64,000 nucleotides of DNA from positions 1 to 64,000 of the forward strand of contig NZ_RKKU01000003.1 in assembly GCF_003797945.1 (NCBI RefSeq), read 5' to 3'. Position numbers and translations under genes: made by a program. The notes under the pieces are model-generated. The model had not been told where the DNA came from and made no database searches. It worked only from the letters and a program-made list of their open reading frames with translations. The DNA is from Pseudomonas neustonica (GTDB taxonomy: Bacteria > Pseudomonadota > Gammaproteobacteria > Pseudomonadales > Pseudomonadaceae). Shown here one piece after another: positions 8,492 to 18,509 of the stretch. Within the stretch, counting starts at the first letter, position 1, and each line of letters starts with the position of its first letter.

Positions 8492-9708
8492 TCGGCGATG
8501 GCCTGTTGGCGGCTTTGCTCAAGTGCCTTGCCTAGCTCCGCCCCTTGTAACCCAGCAGCCAATAACGGCTGAACGGCCACAGCGCGCGCTGCCTCTGCTG
8601 CGCCGCGCAGGTAATCGGCTTGCGGGTATGGCGCCTCTTCACGTCCAGTGCGGCCCTGCGCATCGGCGCGGCACACCGCCAGAAAATACTCGAACCGCTC
8701 GGCGCGGCGGTAGATATCCAGTGCTTTGAACAGCTTGATCAGCGTTTGTGGTCGCAGTTCCAGTGCGCGGTGGCTGTGGGTGTGATATTCGCAGCACAGC
8801 AGGGCTAACTCCTGGCAGTCCTTTGGCGCCTTGCAGCGTTGATTGATCGCTTTTACCGCCTTGAGCCCCTTTTGCTCATGGCCGTGGTGTTTCGGCCATT
8901 GCGCCTGCGGCGTCAGGGCCTTGCCCAGGTCATGCAGCAGACAAGCCCAGCGTGCCGGGAGTGGTAACTGCTCGCGCGCAGCGATCTGTAGCACTTGCAG
9001 AATGTGTTCACCGGTGTCGATTTCTGGATGGTGGGCTTGCGGTTGCGGTACGCCGAACAGGGCATCTATCTCGGGCAGTAACTCCGCCAGTGCGCCGCAG
9101 TCGCGCAGCACCTGGATAAAGACCTCAGGGTGCGGTTCCATCAGTGCGCGACTAATTTCCTGCCAGCTACGCTCAGCGGTAAGGGTTTGCAGTTCGCCAG
9201 ACTCTGCCAGTTGACGCATCAAACCAAGCGTTTCCGGGGCGACCTGGAAACCCAGATCGGCGAAGCGCGCGGCAAAGCGCGCCACGCGCAGCACGCGCAG
9301 AGGGTCTTCGGCGAAAGCTGGAGAGACGTGGCGCAGCAGGCGCCTGTGCAAATCTTGTTGGCCGCCGTAAGGGTCAATGATGCTGCCATCCGGCGCCTGC
9401 GCCATCGCGTTGATGGTCAGGTCGCGCCTAATCAAGTCGTCCTCCAGGGTCACATCCGCGCTGGTGTGGAAAGTAAAGCCACCGTAGCCTTTTCCACTCT
9501 TGCGCTCAGTCCGGGCAAGGGCATATTCCTCGCCTGTTTGCGGCTTGATAAATACCGGGAAGTCCTGCCCGACGGGCTGGTAACCCTGTGCGAGCATGGC
9601 TTCGGGGGTGCTGCCGACCACCACCCAGTCACGGTCGGTAACCGGGCGGTCCAGGAGTTGATCGCGGACGGCGCCGCCGACCAGATAGATGGAAGATGTG
9701 GATGACAT
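8470..9708 (-). CDS. cca: CCA-adding enzyme (tRNA nucleotidyltransferase)
   Basis: Adds or repairs the 3' CCA of tRNAs without a template. 412 aa from [16 protein letters not shown], with GAGG upstream. The class II nucleotidyltransferase head has [11 protein letters not shown] and RDWVVVG, the [10 protein letters not shown] and [15 protein letters not shown] blocks follow, and an HD domain is in the second half ([23 protein letters not shown]). The HD domain is typical of the gammaproteobacterial form and has phosphohydrolase activity. Because the tRNA-Ile gene in this window already encodes CCA, the enzyme probably acts mainly in repair. Confidence 0.96.
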   Translation of the reverse strand: MSSTSSIYLVGGAVRDQLLDRPVTDRDWVVVGSTPEAMLAQGYQPVGQDFPVFIKPQTGEEYALARTERKSGKGYGGFTFHTSADVTLEDDLIRRDLTINAMAQAPDGSIIDPYGGQQDLHRRLLRHVSPAFAEDPLRVLRVARFAARFADLGFQVAPETLGLMRQLAESGELQTLTAERSWQEISRALMEPHPEVFIQVLRDCGALAELLPEIDALFGVPQPQAHHPEIDTGEHILQVLQIAAREQLPLPARWACLLHDLGKALTPQAQWPKHHGHEQKGLKAVKAINQRCKAPKDCQELALLCCEYHTHSHRALELRPQTLIKLFKALDIYRRAERFEYFLAVCRADAQGRTGREEAPYPQADYLRGAAEAARAVAVQPLLAAGLQGAELGKALEQSRQQAIADYKAAWT

Positions 9709-9739
9709 GGAGCCTCGGTTGGCAAGCCTTGATCTTGTG

Positions 9740-9830
9740 AACTGCAAGCTTGACGCGCCAGGCCGCAAGCCGCAAGCCGAACCAGCCTCTCTGTTTTGTT
9801 TGTATCACTTGGCTCGGCTTGCGCGCCCAC
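9740..9830. repeat. AGCTT-type intergenic repeat island 1 (cca-spoVR)
   Basis: Short repeats of the type CTGCAAGCTTG and CCGCAAGCCGCAAGCC form a left arm (9742-9780), and GGCTCGGCTTGCG forms the right arm. CGCAAGCCGA (9771-9780) and TCGGCTTGCG (9814-9823) are perfect inverted copies. It is one of a family of such islands in this window and contains no ORF. Confidence 0.6.
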
Positions 9831-9870
9831 TGCTTGAGACCTGAAACCAGCTCATGCTTTCGTATATCGT

Positions 9871-11424
9871 CTAAATCGGCGGGATATTCAGGTCGAAGCG
9901 CGGAAATTTATCTTCCTCCGGCTCCGGGCGCGGTGGGATGTGCGCTTCACTCACCAGGCGAGTGCCGTCGCGACTTTCCAGGTGCACATCAAAGCCCCAG
10001 AGGCGGTGCAGGTGCTTGAGCATCTCATCGGTTGACTTGCCCAGGGGCTTACCCTGGTGGCGTTGGTGATGCAGGGTGATAGATCGGTCGCCGCGGCGAT
10101 CAACCGACCAGACCTGAATGTTCGGTTCGCGGTTGCCCAGGTTGTACTGGGCCGCGAGTAACTCGCGCACCGCCCGGTAGCCGCTGTCATCATGAATCGC
10201 AGCCACCTCTAGGTGATCGTCTACCTCGTCATCGATAATCGCAAACAGCTTGAAATCACGGATCACCTTGGGTGACAGGTATTGGAGAATAAAGCTCTCG
10301 TCCTTGAAGCTGCGCATGGCGAACTTGATGGTTTTCAGCCAATCACTGCCTGCAACGTCGGGGAACCAGTGGCGGTCTTCTTCGGTTGGATGTTCGCAGA
10401 TGCGCCGAATGTCCTGCATCATCGCGAATCCGAGTGCGTAGGGGTTGATGCCGCTGTACCAGTCGCTGTCGAACGACGGCTGGTAGATCACGCTGGTATG
10501 CGATTGCAGAAACTCCATGATGAAGCCGTCGGTAACCTTGCCCTCGTCATACAGGTGGTTCAGTAGGGTGTAGTGCCAAAAGGTGGCCCAGCCCTCGTTC
10601 ATGACTTGGGTCTGGCGCTGAGGATAAAAGTACTGGGCGACCTTGCGCACAATTCGCACTATTTCACGCTGCCAGGGCTCCAGCAGCGGTGCGTTTTTCT
10701 CGATAAAGTACAGCAGGTTCTCCTGCGGCTCGGAGGGGAAGCGGCTCTGCTCTTCGTCGCTATGCCGCTCACTGTTGGCTACCGGTATGGTTTTCCACAG
10801 CTCGTTGACCTGGCGTTGCAGGTGCTCCTCGCGCTCCTGCTGGCGTTGTCGTTCCTCGGCAGCGGAGATAGGGTAGGGCCGCTTGTAGCGGTCTACGCCA
10901 TAGTTCATCAGCGCGTGACAGGAATCCAGCAGATCCTCGACCGCATCAATGCCGTAGCGCTCCTCACACTCGCTGATGTACTGCTTGGCAAACACCAGAT
11001 AATCAATGATCGCACCGGCGTCGGTCCAGCTGCGGAACAGGTAGTTACCCTTGAAGAACGAATTATGGCCGTAGCAGGCATGGGCGATGACCAGTGCCTG
11101 CATGGTCATGGTGTTTTCTTCCATCAGATAGGCTATGCAGGGATCGGAGTTAATCACGATCTCGTACGCAAGCCCCATCTGGCCGCGTTTGTAGCCCTTC
11201 TCGGTCGCCAGAAAATGTTTGCCGTAGGACCAGTGGTGATAACCCAGCGGCATACCGACCGAGGCGTAGGCGTCCATCATCTGCTCGGCGGTGATGACCT
11301 CGATCTGGTTAGGGTAGGTATCCAGTCCATAAATATCATGGGCGATACGGCCGATTTCCTGGTCGTACTCGCGGATCAGCTCGAAGGTCCATTCCGAGCC
11401 GGTAGAGATGGGAGTTCGCGTCAT
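9871..11424 (-). CDS. SpoVR family protein
   Basis: 517 aa, the usual length for proteobacterial SpoVR-like proteins (E. coli YcgB). Recognised by [17 protein letters not shown], the block [17 protein letters not shown], and the conserved HHWSYGKHF and [13 protein letters not shown]. Biochemical function is unknown; Bacillus SpoVR affects spore cortex, and in non-sporulating bacteria the gene travels with the PrkA-type kinase and YeaH. Here it overlaps the yeaH stop by 4 bp (ATGA), so it is the distal gene of a yeaG-yeaH-spoVR operon. Cytosolic: no signal peptide or membrane segment. Confidence 0.95.
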   Translation of the reverse strand: MTRTPISTGSEWTFELIREYDQEIGRIAHDIYGLDTYPNQIEVITAEQMMDAYASVGMPLGYHHWSYGKHFLATEKGYKRGQMGLAYEIVINSDPCIAYLMEENTMTMQALVIAHACYGHNSFFKGNYLFRSWTDAGAIIDYLVFAKQYISECEERYGIDAVEDLLDSCHALMNYGVDRYKRPYPISAAEERQRQQEREEHLQRQVNELWKTIPVANSERHSDEEQSRFPSEPQENLLYFIEKNAPLLEPWQREIVRIVRKVAQYFYPQRQTQVMNEGWATFWHYTLLNHLYDEGKVTDGFIMEFLQSHTSVIYQPSFDSDWYSGINPYALGFAMMQDIRRICEHPTEEDRHWFPDVAGSDWLKTIKFAMRSFKDESFILQYLSPKVIRDFKLFAIIDDEVDDHLEVAAIHDDSGYRAVRELLAAQYNLGNREPNIQVWSVDRRGDRSITLHHQRHQGKPLGKSTDEMLKHLHRLWGFDVHLESRDGTRLVSEAHIPPRPEPEEDKFPRFDLNIPPI

Positions 11425-12695
11425 GTGGCCATCCTTTTCTGGAATAGCTGGCGAAATACCGGATATATATCGGCGGCGTCGGTAATCTGCTGCTGTGCAA
11501 AACTGTCGGCAAAATGCTCAGCTACGGCCTCATATTCTTGCCATAGGGTCTGGTGCTCGCGCGGCGTTATTTCGACGTAGCAGTAGTACTGCATGGCCGG
11601 CATGATCTGCTTGATCAGCAGTTCGCGGCAGATCGGCGAGTCGTCGTTCCAATTGTCGCCATCGGAAGCCTGGGCGCAGTAAATATTCCACTCATTGACC
11701 GGATAACGCTCTTCGATGATCTGCTGCATCAGCCTTAGGGCGCTGGACACAATAGTGCCGCCGGTTTCACGGGAGTAGAAGAATTCCTCCTCTTCGACCT
11801 CCTTGGCGCTGGTGTGATGACGAATGAATACCACGTCTATACGTTCGTAGTTCCGGCGCAAAAAGAGGTAGAGCAGAATATAGAAGCGTTTGGCCAGGTC
11901 TTTGGTTGCTTGCGTCATGGAGCCGGATACGTCCATCAGGCAGAACATGACGGCTTTCGACGAGGGGTTGGGCTGCTTGACGATCAGGTTGTAGCGCAGA
12001 TCAAAGGTATCCAGAAAGGGGATGCGCTCGACGCGGGTACGTAGTGCGGAGATCTCTTCCTGCAGGCGTTGGATACTGATCAGGTCGTCCGGGCTCTCCC
12101 GGCGTAGTGCCTCCAATTCATCGCGGGCAGCCCGCAAGCGCTTGCGGCTGCCGCCGCTGAGGGCGATGCGCCTAGCGTGGGCGGCGCGCATTGAGCGTAC
12201 GATATTGATGCGCGAGGGATTGCCCTGTTGACTGATTCCCGCGCGCACTGGTTTGAAGGTGTCGGTCCCAGTCAGTTGGCGTTTGATCAGGTTGGGTAGC
12301 GCCAGGTCTTCAAACATGAATTCGAGAAATTCGTCTTGCGTGATCTGGAAGACGAACTCGTCCATGCCTTCACCGCTATCGCCGGCCTGGTTGCCCCCCG
12401 GCCCGCTGCCACCGCCGCCCTGCGGACGGGCGAAACGGTCGCCAGTGGAAAACTCCTTATTGCCGGGATGAACCTGCGTCTGGCGGCCGCCCTGACCGTG
12501 GTGAAAAATCGGCTCATCAATGTCCCTGCCGGGGATACTGATGTTCTCGCCATGCTCGATATCAGTGATCGAGCGGTGGCCTACTGCTTCCTCCACGGCC
12601 TTTTTGATGTGCGACTTGTAGCGCCGCAAAAACCGTTGCCGGTTTACGGTGCTCTTGTTCTTGCCATTTAGACGTCGATCAATCACATAGCTCAT
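11421..12695 (-). CDS. yeaH: YeaH/YhbH family protein (DUF444)
   Basis: 424 aa starting [20 protein letters not shown], with GGAGG upstream. It has a basic N-terminus, a Gly-rich linker (residues about 85-105), and a C-terminal von Willebrand A-like fold with the MIDAS-type sequence CLMDVSGSM (about residue 250). Members are always found with PrkA-type kinases and SpoVR and are induced in stress and stationary phase in enterobacteria. Molecular activity is not known; the VWA motif suggests metal-dependent protein binding, perhaps to the kinase encoded just upstream. Confidence 0.95.
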   Translation of the reverse strand: MSYVIDRRLNGKNKSTVNRQRFLRRYKSHIKKAVEEAVGHRSITDIEHGENISIPGRDIDEPIFHHGQGGRQTQVHPGNKEFSTGDRFARPQGGGGSGPGGNQAGDSGEGMDEFVFQITQDEFLEFMFEDLALPNLIKRQLTGTDTFKPVRAGISQQGNPSRINIVRSMRAAHARRIALSGGSRKRLRAARDELEALRRESPDDLISIQRLQEEISALRTRVERIPFLDTFDLRYNLIVKQPNPSSKAVMFCLMDVSGSMTQATKDLAKRFYILLYLFLRRNYERIDVVFIRHHTSAKEVEEEEFFYSRETGGTIVSSALRLMQQIIEERYPVNEWNIYCAQASDGDNWNDDSPICRELLIKQIMPAMQYYCYVEITPREHQTLWQEYEAVAEHFADSFAQQQITDAADIYPVFRQLFQKRMAT

Positions 12696-12709
12696 TCAAG
12701 GCCCTCCGG

Positions 12710-12826
12710 GCCAGCCGCAAGCTATAAACTGCAAGCTTGAAGCTGGCCGTGCTGCTTTGAGGCGTCGCAGTTAGTTTCAGGCGGCGCCGCTCTGCTTGCC
12801 GCTTGACGCTTGCGGCTTGTAGCTGC
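12710..12826. repeat. AGCTT-type intergenic repeat island 2 (yeaG-yeaH)
   Basis: The left arm AGCCGCAAGCT...CTGCAAGCTTGAAGCT (12712-12743) and the right arm GCTTGCCGCTTGACGCTTGC...GGCTTGTAGCT (12793-12823) are inverted relative to each other around a GC-rich centre. It fills almost the whole 141-bp gap between two genes that should be cotranscribed, so its RNA would form a large hairpin inside the operon transcript. Confidence 0.6.
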
Positions 12827-12836
12827 CCTATGGCCG

Positions 12837-14759
12837 TTACTGTGCTTTACGCACGCGCAAGTACCATTCCGACAGCAGCCTTACCTGTTTCTCGGTGTAG
12901 CCGCGCTCGATCATGCGAGTGACAAAGTCGTTATGCTTCTTCTGGTCCTCGTTGGAGGCCTTGGCGTTAAAGCTGATCACCGGCAGCAGGTCTTCGGTGT
13001 TGGAGAACATTTTCTTCTCGATCACCACCCGCAGTTTTTCGTAGGACAGCCAGCTTGGGTTCTTGCCGTTGTTGTGGGCGCGGGCGCGCAGCACGAAGTT
13101 GACTATTTCGTTACGGAAATCCTTGGGGTTACTGATGCCTGCAGGTTTTTCGATTTTCTCCAGCTCTTCGTTGAGTGAGGCGCGGTTGAGTATTTCGCCG
13201 GTTTCCGGGTCGCGGTACTCCTGGTCCTGAATCCAGAAGTCGGCGTAGAGCACATAGCGGTCGAAGATGTTCTGACCGTACTCACTGTAGGACTCCAGGT
13301 AGGCGGTCTGAATTTCCTTGCCAATGAACTCGACGTAGCGTGGCGCCAGGTACTCCTTGAGAAAGCGCAGATAGCGCTCACTGACCTCATTGGGGAATTG
13401 CTCCTGCTCGATCTGCTGCTCCAGCACGTAAAGCAAATGCACCGGGTTGGCGGCGACTTCGGTGGTGTCGAAGTTAAATACCTTGGACAGAATCTTGAAG
13501 GCAAAGCGGGTCGAGAGGCCGTTCATGCCTTCGTCGACGCCTGCGGTATCGCGGTATTCCTGGATCGACTTGGCCTTGGGGTCGGTGTCTTTCAGGTTCT
13601 CGCCGTCATAGATGCGCATTTTGGAGTAGACGCTGGAGTTTTCCGGCTCCTTGAGGCGCGACAGGGTAGTGAATTGGGCCAGCATTTTCAGCGTATCCGG
13701 CGCGCAGTGGGCGTTGGCTAGTGAGCTGTTGCTGAGCAGTTTTGCGTAAATCTGTATTTCGTCGCTGACGCGCAGGCAGTAGGGCACCTTGACGATATAA
13801 ATACGGTCGATAAAGGCTTCGTTGTTCTTGTTGTTGCGGAAGCTGTGCCACTCGGATTCGTTGGAGTGGGCCAGAATCACGCCGTTGAAGGGAATTGCAC
13901 CCATGCCTTCGGTACTGTTGTAGTTGCCTTCCTGGGTTGCGGTCAGCAAGGGGTGCAGCACCTTGATGGGGGCCTTGAACATCTCGACGAATTCCAGCAA
14001 GCCCTGGTTGGCGCGGCACAGGCCGCCTGAATAGCTATAGGCATCAGGGTCGTTCTGCGGAAACTCCTCTAGCTTGCGTATATCCACCTTGCCGACCAGT
14101 GAGGAAATATCCTGATTGTTTTCGTCGCCTGGCTCGGTTTTGGCTACCGCTATCTGCTGCAGGATTGAAGGATAGATTTTAACTACGCGGAACTGCGAAA
14201 TGTCGCCGTTGAATTCGTGCAGACGCTTGACTGCCCAAGGCGAAATAATGCTGTTGAGATAGCGTCGGGGGATGCCGAAATCTTCTTCGAGAATATCGCC
14301 GTCTTCCTCGGCATTGAATAGCCCCAGTGGCGACTCGAATACGGGTGACCCTTTGATTGCGTAAAACGGGACTTGCTGCATCAATGACTTGAGCTTTTCG
14401 GCCAGAGACGACTTGCCGCCACCCACCGGACCCAGCAAGTAGAGAATCTGTTTACGTTCTTCAAGCCCCTGTGCGGCATGGCGAAAGAAGGAAACGATAT
14501 GCTCAATGGCGTCTTCCATGCCATGAAAGTCGGCAAAGGCTGGATAGCGCTTGATGATCTTGTTGGAAAAAATACGGGAGTAGCGCTGATCGAGTGAGGT
14601 GTCGACCAGCTCAGGTTTGCCGATAGCCATCAACAGGCGCTCAGCGGCAGAAGCATAGGCGGTAGGGTCGGTTTTGCAGAGCTCCAGGTATTCCTGAAGG
14701 CTATATTCTTCTTGTCGGGTGGCTTCGAAGCGGTTCTGGAAATGACTGAATATGCTCAT
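12837..14759 (-). CDS. yeaG: PrkA/YeaG family serine protein kinase
   Basis: 640 aa, full length for the family. The N-terminal AAA-like domain has a Walker A sequence at residues 110-118 (GPVGGGKSS) and the block GVILAHSNESEW; the C-terminal part is the PrkA kinase-like domain. E. coli YeaG autophosphorylates and is expressed with yeaH under nitrogen starvation and general stress. It is the first gene of yeaG-yeaH-spoVR. The gene is intact; the start MSIFSHFQNRFEATRQEEYS matches the family. Confidence 0.95.
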   Translation of the reverse strand: MSIFSHFQNRFEATRQEEYSLQEYLELCKTDPTAYASAAERLLMAIGKPELVDTSLDQRYSRIFSNKIIKRYPAFADFHGMEDAIEHIVSFFRHAAQGLEERKQILYLLGPVGGGKSSLAEKLKSLMQQVPFYAIKGSPVFESPLGLFNAEEDGDILEEDFGIPRRYLNSIISPWAVKRLHEFNGDISQFRVVKIYPSILQQIAVAKTEPGDENNQDISSLVGKVDIRKLEEFPQNDPDAYSYSGGLCRANQGLLEFVEMFKAPIKVLHPLLTATQEGNYNSTEGMGAIPFNGVILAHSNESEWHSFRNNKNNEAFIDRIYIVKVPYCLRVSDEIQIYAKLLSNSSLANAHCAPDTLKMLAQFTTLSRLKEPENSSVYSKMRIYDGENLKDTDPKAKSIQEYRDTAGVDEGMNGLSTRFAFKILSKVFNFDTTEVAANPVHLLYVLEQQIEQEQFPNEVSERYLRFLKEYLAPRYVEFIGKEIQTAYLESYSEYGQNIFDRYVLYADFWIQDQEYRDPETGEILNRASLNEELEKIEKPAGISNPKDFRNEIVNFVLRARAHNNGKNPSWLSYEKLRVVIEKKMFSNTEDLLPVISFNAKASNEDQKKHNDFVTRMIERGYTEKQVRLLSEWYLRVRKAQ

Positions 14760-15068
14760 GACACGACCTCGCTGTTACCAGGGATGAGGTCTGCAACTTC
14801 CGGGCAACAGCCCGCCTGACGCGCTTTACCGGGCGACGGCATATCCTGATGCGTGATTCCCCTAAAACGCTAAGACGGGCATGGTCAGGGAGTCTGTCGG
14901 AGGCACCGGGCGACCAGATCGGCTGGCCGGACGACGGATCCGGCAGGCTCCCGTCGTTATCGGAAGCCGGCAGACCGACTTGCTCTTTATGAATCTCCTG
15001 AATTCAGGATAGATGCATACCGCGATCCATGGGAAGAATTAAGCCGGGTTTTTTTCGTTACTGATAAT
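14760..15068 (-). promoter_or_regulatory. yeaG upstream region with a 14-bp palindrome
   Basis: This 309-bp gap between glpE and yeaG holds no gene. A perfect palindrome TCCTGAATTCAGGA lies at 14996-15009, 237 bp before the yeaG start, and the stretch between it and yeaG has several GC-rich inverted segments (such as GCCGGAT...ATCCGGC-like blocks near 14930). A long leader is expected for a stress-regulated operon, but I cannot identify a sigma-S or sigma-54 promoter with confidence. The palindrome could be a regulator site or an incidental EcoRI-type sequence. Confidence 0.3.
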
Positions 15069-15389
15069 TTAGTCGCGGCTAACCTGGTCGGGGAAGTGTT
15101 GTTGCCATAGCTCAAAACCACCGTCCAGGCTGTAGACCGCGCTAAAGCCGAGGCTGGCCAGATAGGCGGCGGCTGATTGGCTTGAGTTACCGTGGTAGCA
15201 ACAGATCAATAGCGGTTGCTGCTTGTCTGCGGCTTCGACGAACTGCGCCAAGTTGTCATTGTCCAGCCTTACTGCGCCGGGGATATGGCCCTGCTGGTAG
15301 CTTTGCGGGTCGCGAATATCGGCCAGCTGTGCGCCGTCCAGCAGCAGGTTGTTGGCCTGGTTAGGATCAATACGTTGAAAGTCGCTCAT
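15069..15389 (-). CDS. glpE: thiosulfate sulfurtransferase GlpE (rhodanese)
   Basis: 106 aa single-domain rhodanese. DIRDPQSYQQGHIPGAVRL is the CH2A-like signature, and the active-site loop CCYHGNSS holds the sulfur-accepting cysteine in the six-residue loop typical of GlpE. It ends in SLDGGFELWQQHFP. It transfers sulfane sulfur from thiosulfate to cyanide or thiol acceptors and is cytosolic. GGAG precedes the start by 8 nt. It lies 87 bp after apaH, the last gene of the lptD-surA-pdxA-rsmA-apaG-apaH-glpE run. Confidence 0.93.
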   Translation of the reverse strand: MSDFQRIDPNQANNLLLDGAQLADIRDPQSYQQGHIPGAVRLDNDNLAQFVEAADKQQPLLICCYHGNSSQSAAAYLASLGFSAVYSLDGGFELWQQHFPDQVSRD

Positions 15390-15476
15390 GTTGACGGCTC
15401 CGCAATAGGCTTCAGGGTTGGCTACTTAACAGGGTTTTACCAGGCAACGCTGGCGCTGCCGAAAGAGTGACAGAGC

Positions 15477-16289
15477 CTATGCGGAACAGTTGCAGCTATG
15501 CAGTTCCTGGCTGTCGAGGTTCATCAGTGTCATACGTCCGCCCCACACACAACCGGTGTCCAGCGCGTGTACGCCCTGGGTGCCGGTACGCCCCTCAATC
15601 GCTGCCCAGTGACCGAATAGTATCTGCACCTCTGGGTCCTTGCGCGGGTAGCGAAACCATGGCTCATAGCCGTTGGGTGTGGTTTCCAGTCCCTCTTTCG
15701 ATTTCAGGTCCAGCGTACCATCGGGCTTGCAGAAGCGCATGCGGGTCAAGTAGTTGGTGATCGCGCGCAGGCGCGCTATGCCCTTGAGGTTATCTTTCCA
15801 GCGGGCCGGCTCGTTACCGTACATTTCGTCCAGGAAGTCAGGCAGGCGTTTGTCCGAGCGCAGCACGGCTTCGACTTCAGCTGCCAAATCCAGCGCCTGC
15901 TTTATGCTCCAGATCGGCGGTATGCCCGCGTGACACATGACATAGCCCAATGCTGCATCGTGATGGGCAAGTGGTCGTTGGCGCAGACTGGCGATCAATT
16001 TTTTACGGTCGTCTGCCTTGAGCAGGGTTCTCAGCGTATCGGATTTTTTCAGGCGCCGGCTGTCATAGGCTGCCGCCAGCAGGTGCAGATCATGGTTACC
16101 CAGTACCGCAACACAGGCGTTATCCAGGCTATTCAGGTAGCGCAGGGTTTCCAGCGATTCGGGCCCACGGTTAACCATGTCGCCGACGGACCAGAGCACA
16201 TCTCTGGACGGGTTAAAGTCGACTTCGGCCAGCAGGCATTTGAGTGGCTTCAGGCAGCCTTGAATGTCGCCAACAGCGTAAGTCGTCAT
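15477..16289 (-). CDS. apaH: diadenosine tetraphosphatase ApaH
   Basis: Symmetrically cleaves Ap4A (and Np4A caps) to two ADP. 270 aa. The metallophosphatase motifs are present: GDIQGC (residues 7-12), [12 protein letters not shown], and CHAGIPP with a late FGHWA. It is positioned after apaG as in most gammaproteobacteria. The start codon lacks a strong Shine-Dalgarno, and a pentanucleotide repeat lies in the apaG-apaH junction. Confidence 0.97.
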   Translation of the reverse strand: MTTYAVGDIQGCLKPLKCLLAEVDFNPSRDVLWSVGDMVNRGPESLETLRYLNSLDNACVAVLGNHDLHLLAAAYDSRRLKKSDTLRTLLKADDRKKLIASLRQRPLAHHDAALGYVMCHAGIPPIWSIKQALDLAAEVEAVLRSDKRLPDFLDEMYGNEPARWKDNLKGIARLRAITNYLTRMRFCKPDGTLDLKSKEGLETTPNGYEPWFRYPRKDPEVQILFGHWAAIEGRTGTQGVHALDTGCVWGGRMTLMNLDSQELHSCNCSA

Positions 16290-16319
16290 ACCGTTATCTA
16301 TTTGCCCAATGTGGTGTGA

Positions 16320-16340
16320 TTCAATTCAATTCAATTCAAT
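16320..16340. repeat. pentanucleotide tandem repeat (TTCAA)4 at the apaG stop codon
   Basis: Four perfect TTCAA units lie at 16320-16339, with one further base. On the coding strand they read AATTG repeats that include the apaG stop codon (TGA at 16333-16331) and continue into the apaG-apaH gap. A change in copy number would alter only the last residue or two of ApaG and the spacing to apaH. Confidence 0.9.
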
Positions 16341-16714
16341 GCGTTGGGTTTGGCGAGGCGAAACCGGTTTATCTCAGCGACAAACTGGTGGCCATCGCTG
16401 GCACGCATATCGTAGCTGCCTTCCATGGTTCCGACTGGGGTTTCCAGTAGGCAGCCACTGGTGTAGGTGTGGCTGGCGCCAGGTGCAATGGTCGGTTGTT
16501 CACCCACAACGCCCGGGCCCTGAACCTCCTGCACCTTACTGTTGCCATCGGTGATTAGCCAGCTACGGCTGAGCAACTGTGCAGGCAAGGCACCCAGATT
16601 GGCAATAGTGATGGTGTAGGCGAAGGCGAAACGCTGGGCGTCCGGATCGGACTGCTCGCGCAGGTAACGAGTTTGTACGCTGACGTCGATGGCGTAGGTT
16701 TCAGCATTACTCAT
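16331..16714 (-). CDS. apaG: Co2+/Mg2+ efflux protein ApaG
   Basis: 127 aa immunoglobulin-like beta-sandwich protein, cytosolic. Family sequence is clear: [40 protein letters not shown] and [10 protein letters not shown]. The molecular role is not firmly known; the name derives from metal-resistance phenotypes of Salmonella corD. Its start overlaps the rsmA stop by 4 bp (ATGA). The 3' end is formed by the AATTG repeat. Confidence 0.96.
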   Translation of the reverse strand: MSNAETYAIDVSVQTRYLREQSDPDAQRFAFAYTITIANLGALPAQLLSRSWLITDGNSKVQEVQGPGVVGEQPTIAPGASHTYTSGCLLETPVGTMEGSYDMRASDGHQFVAEINRFRLAKPNALN

Positions 16715-17520
16715 GATGCGGATGCCTCCAGGCGGGCCAGGTGGTTTGCCAGCCGCACGAAACCGGCCAAGTCGACCTGCTCAGGCCGAATGCCGGGGTC
16801 TAGTCCTTCGGACTCGATCTGTTCGGCGCTCAAGAGCGGTTTCAATGTGTTGCGCAAGGTTTTGCGGCGCTGGTTGAACGCTTCGCGTACCAGGTTTTCC
16901 AGGGTGCGAACATCATCTGCCGGGTGCGGCAAGGTAGCGTGTGGCGTAAGGCGCACTATTGCTGAGTCTACCTTGGGGGCTGGCTTGAAAGCACCGGAAC
17001 CGACGTCGAACAGGTGCTCGACAGTGCAATGGTACTGCACCATGATGCCCAGGCGGCCGTAGTGGTTCATCCCGGCTGTCGCTGCCAGGCGCTGCACTAC
17101 TTCCTTCTGCAGCATAAAGTGCATGTCGCTGATGCAGTGTGATTGGGCCAGCAGGTGAAACATCAGTGGCGTGGAAATATTGTACGGCAGGTTGCCGACC
17201 ACACGCAGTTTGCGCTCGTCATCGGCCAACTGGCTGAAATCGAACTTGAGCGCGTCGCCTTTGTGTAGCTGAAAACGATCATTAAAACCGAACTGCCCCA
17301 TCAGAATGGGATGAAGGTCATGGTCGAGCTCCACCACGTCCAGCCTGGCACCGCTGGCCAGCAGGCCGGAGGTAATAGCGCCCTGGCCTGGACCAATCTC
17401 GACCAGGTGATCACCTTCGCGTGGCGCGACGGCACGGATAATGCGATCTATCACGCCAGCATCATGCAGGAAGTTCTGACCAAAGCGCTTACGCGCCTTG
17501 TGTTGCGGGAACTGATTCAT
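16711..17520 (-). CDS. rsmA: 16S rRNA dimethyladenosine transferase RsmA (KsgA)
   Basis: Dimethylates A1518 and A1519 in helix 45 of 16S rRNA during 30S maturation. 269 aa, typical length. FGQNFLHD is at residues 13-20, the SAM-binding loop [11 protein letters not shown] at about 40, and the catalytic NLPYN motif at about 109 ([13 protein letters not shown]). It is coupled by 4-bp overlaps to pdxA upstream and apaG downstream. Confidence 0.97.
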   Translation of the reverse strand: MNQFPQHKARKRFGQNFLHDAGVIDRIIRAVAPREGDHLVEIGPGQGAITSGLLASGARLDVVELDHDLHPILMGQFGFNDRFQLHKGDALKFDFSQLADDERKLRVVGNLPYNISTPLMFHLLAQSHCISDMHFMLQKEVVQRLAATAGMNHYGRLGIMVQYHCTVEHLFDVGSGAFKPAPKVDSAIVRLTPHATLPHPADDVRTLENLVREAFNQRRKTLRNTLKPLLSAEQIESEGLDPGIRPEQVDLAGFVRLANHLARLEASAS

Positions 17521-18509
17521 AGTGCTCTCCGGGCGGCGATCATTTGCGCAGCGGTATCCATAGCGACCATCAGGCTGCCGGCGTTCGCCGTGCCTTTACC
17601 AGCCAGATCCAGCGCCGTGCCGTGATCAACCGAGGTGCGAATGATCGGCATGCCGAGTGTAATGTTGACTGCCTGCCCAAAACCTTTGTGTTTAAGCACC
17701 GGCAGACCCTGGTCGTGATACATGGCGAGCACTGCATCAGCCTGATCAAGGTGCTTGGGGGTAAACAGGGTGTCAGCGGGCAATGGGCCAATCAGATTCA
17801 TACCCTGCGCACGCAGTCTGTTAAGGGTTGGGATAATAATATCCAGCTCTTCGCGCCCAAGATGGCCATCTTCGCCCGCATGCGGGTTTAAACCACAAAC
17901 CAGAATACGAGGAGCGGTAATACCAAACTTGCTGATCAGGTCGGCTTGCAGAATACCAATCACCCGCTCCAACAGGCTGGGGGTTATGGCGTCGGCCACG
18001 GCGCGCAAGGGCAAATGCGTGGTCGCCAGCGCGACTCGCAGGCCGGGGCAGGCGAGCATCATCACCACTTGCTCGGTGTGGGTCAGTTCAGCGAAAAACT
18101 CGGTATGGCCAGAGAAGGGGACGCCCGCATCATTGATAATGCCTTTGTGAACCGGTGCGGTGACCACGGCGGAAAAATGCCCTGCGAGACAGCCTTCGCC
18201 AGCCAGACGCAAGGTATCCAGTACATAGCTGGCATTGCGCTGATCCAGTGTGCCTGGCTGGCAGGGGGCTGCCAGTGGGACTGGTAACACACAAAGCTGC
18301 CCGGCTGCCTGGGGAGTGGCCAGGGCATCAGGATCGTAGGTAGATAGTTCAAGTGGTAGCCCAAGAAGCTGCGCACGGCTGCGTAGTAATTCCGGGTCGG
18401 CAATGATGACGCGCTGAAAGGCGCTGGGCTGTTGGGCTATCTGGATACAAAGATCTGGACCGATACCCGCCGGCTCGCCGGCGGTTATCGCAATACAGGG
18501 CAAACTCAC
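17517..18509 (-). CDS. pdxA: 4-hydroxythreonine-4-phosphate dehydrogenase PdxA
   Basis: NAD-dependent oxidation step of pyridoxal 5'-phosphate synthesis. 330 aa from a GTG codon whose G is shared with the surA stop (TAGTG), giving [20 protein letters not shown]; an upstream in-frame ATG inside surA would add 16 non-family residues. Metal ligands lie in [30 protein letters not shown] and [12 protein letters not shown]. The 3' end overlaps rsmA by 4 bp. Confidence 0.96.
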   Translation of the reverse strand: MSLPCIAITAGEPAGIGPDLCIQIAQQPSAFQRVIIADPELLRSRAQLLGLPLELSTYDPDALATPQAAGQLCVLPVPLAAPCQPGTLDQRNASYVLDTLRLAGEGCLAGHFSAVVTAPVHKGIINDAGVPFSGHTEFFAELTHTEQVVMMLACPGLRVALATTHLPLRAVADAITPSLLERVIGILQADLISKFGITAPRILVCGLNPHAGEDGHLGREELDIIIPTLNRLRAQGMNLIGPLPADTLFTPKHLDQADAVLAMYHDQGLPVLKHKGFGQAVNITLGMPIIRTSVDHGTALDLAGKGTANAGSLMVAMDTAAQMIAARRAL

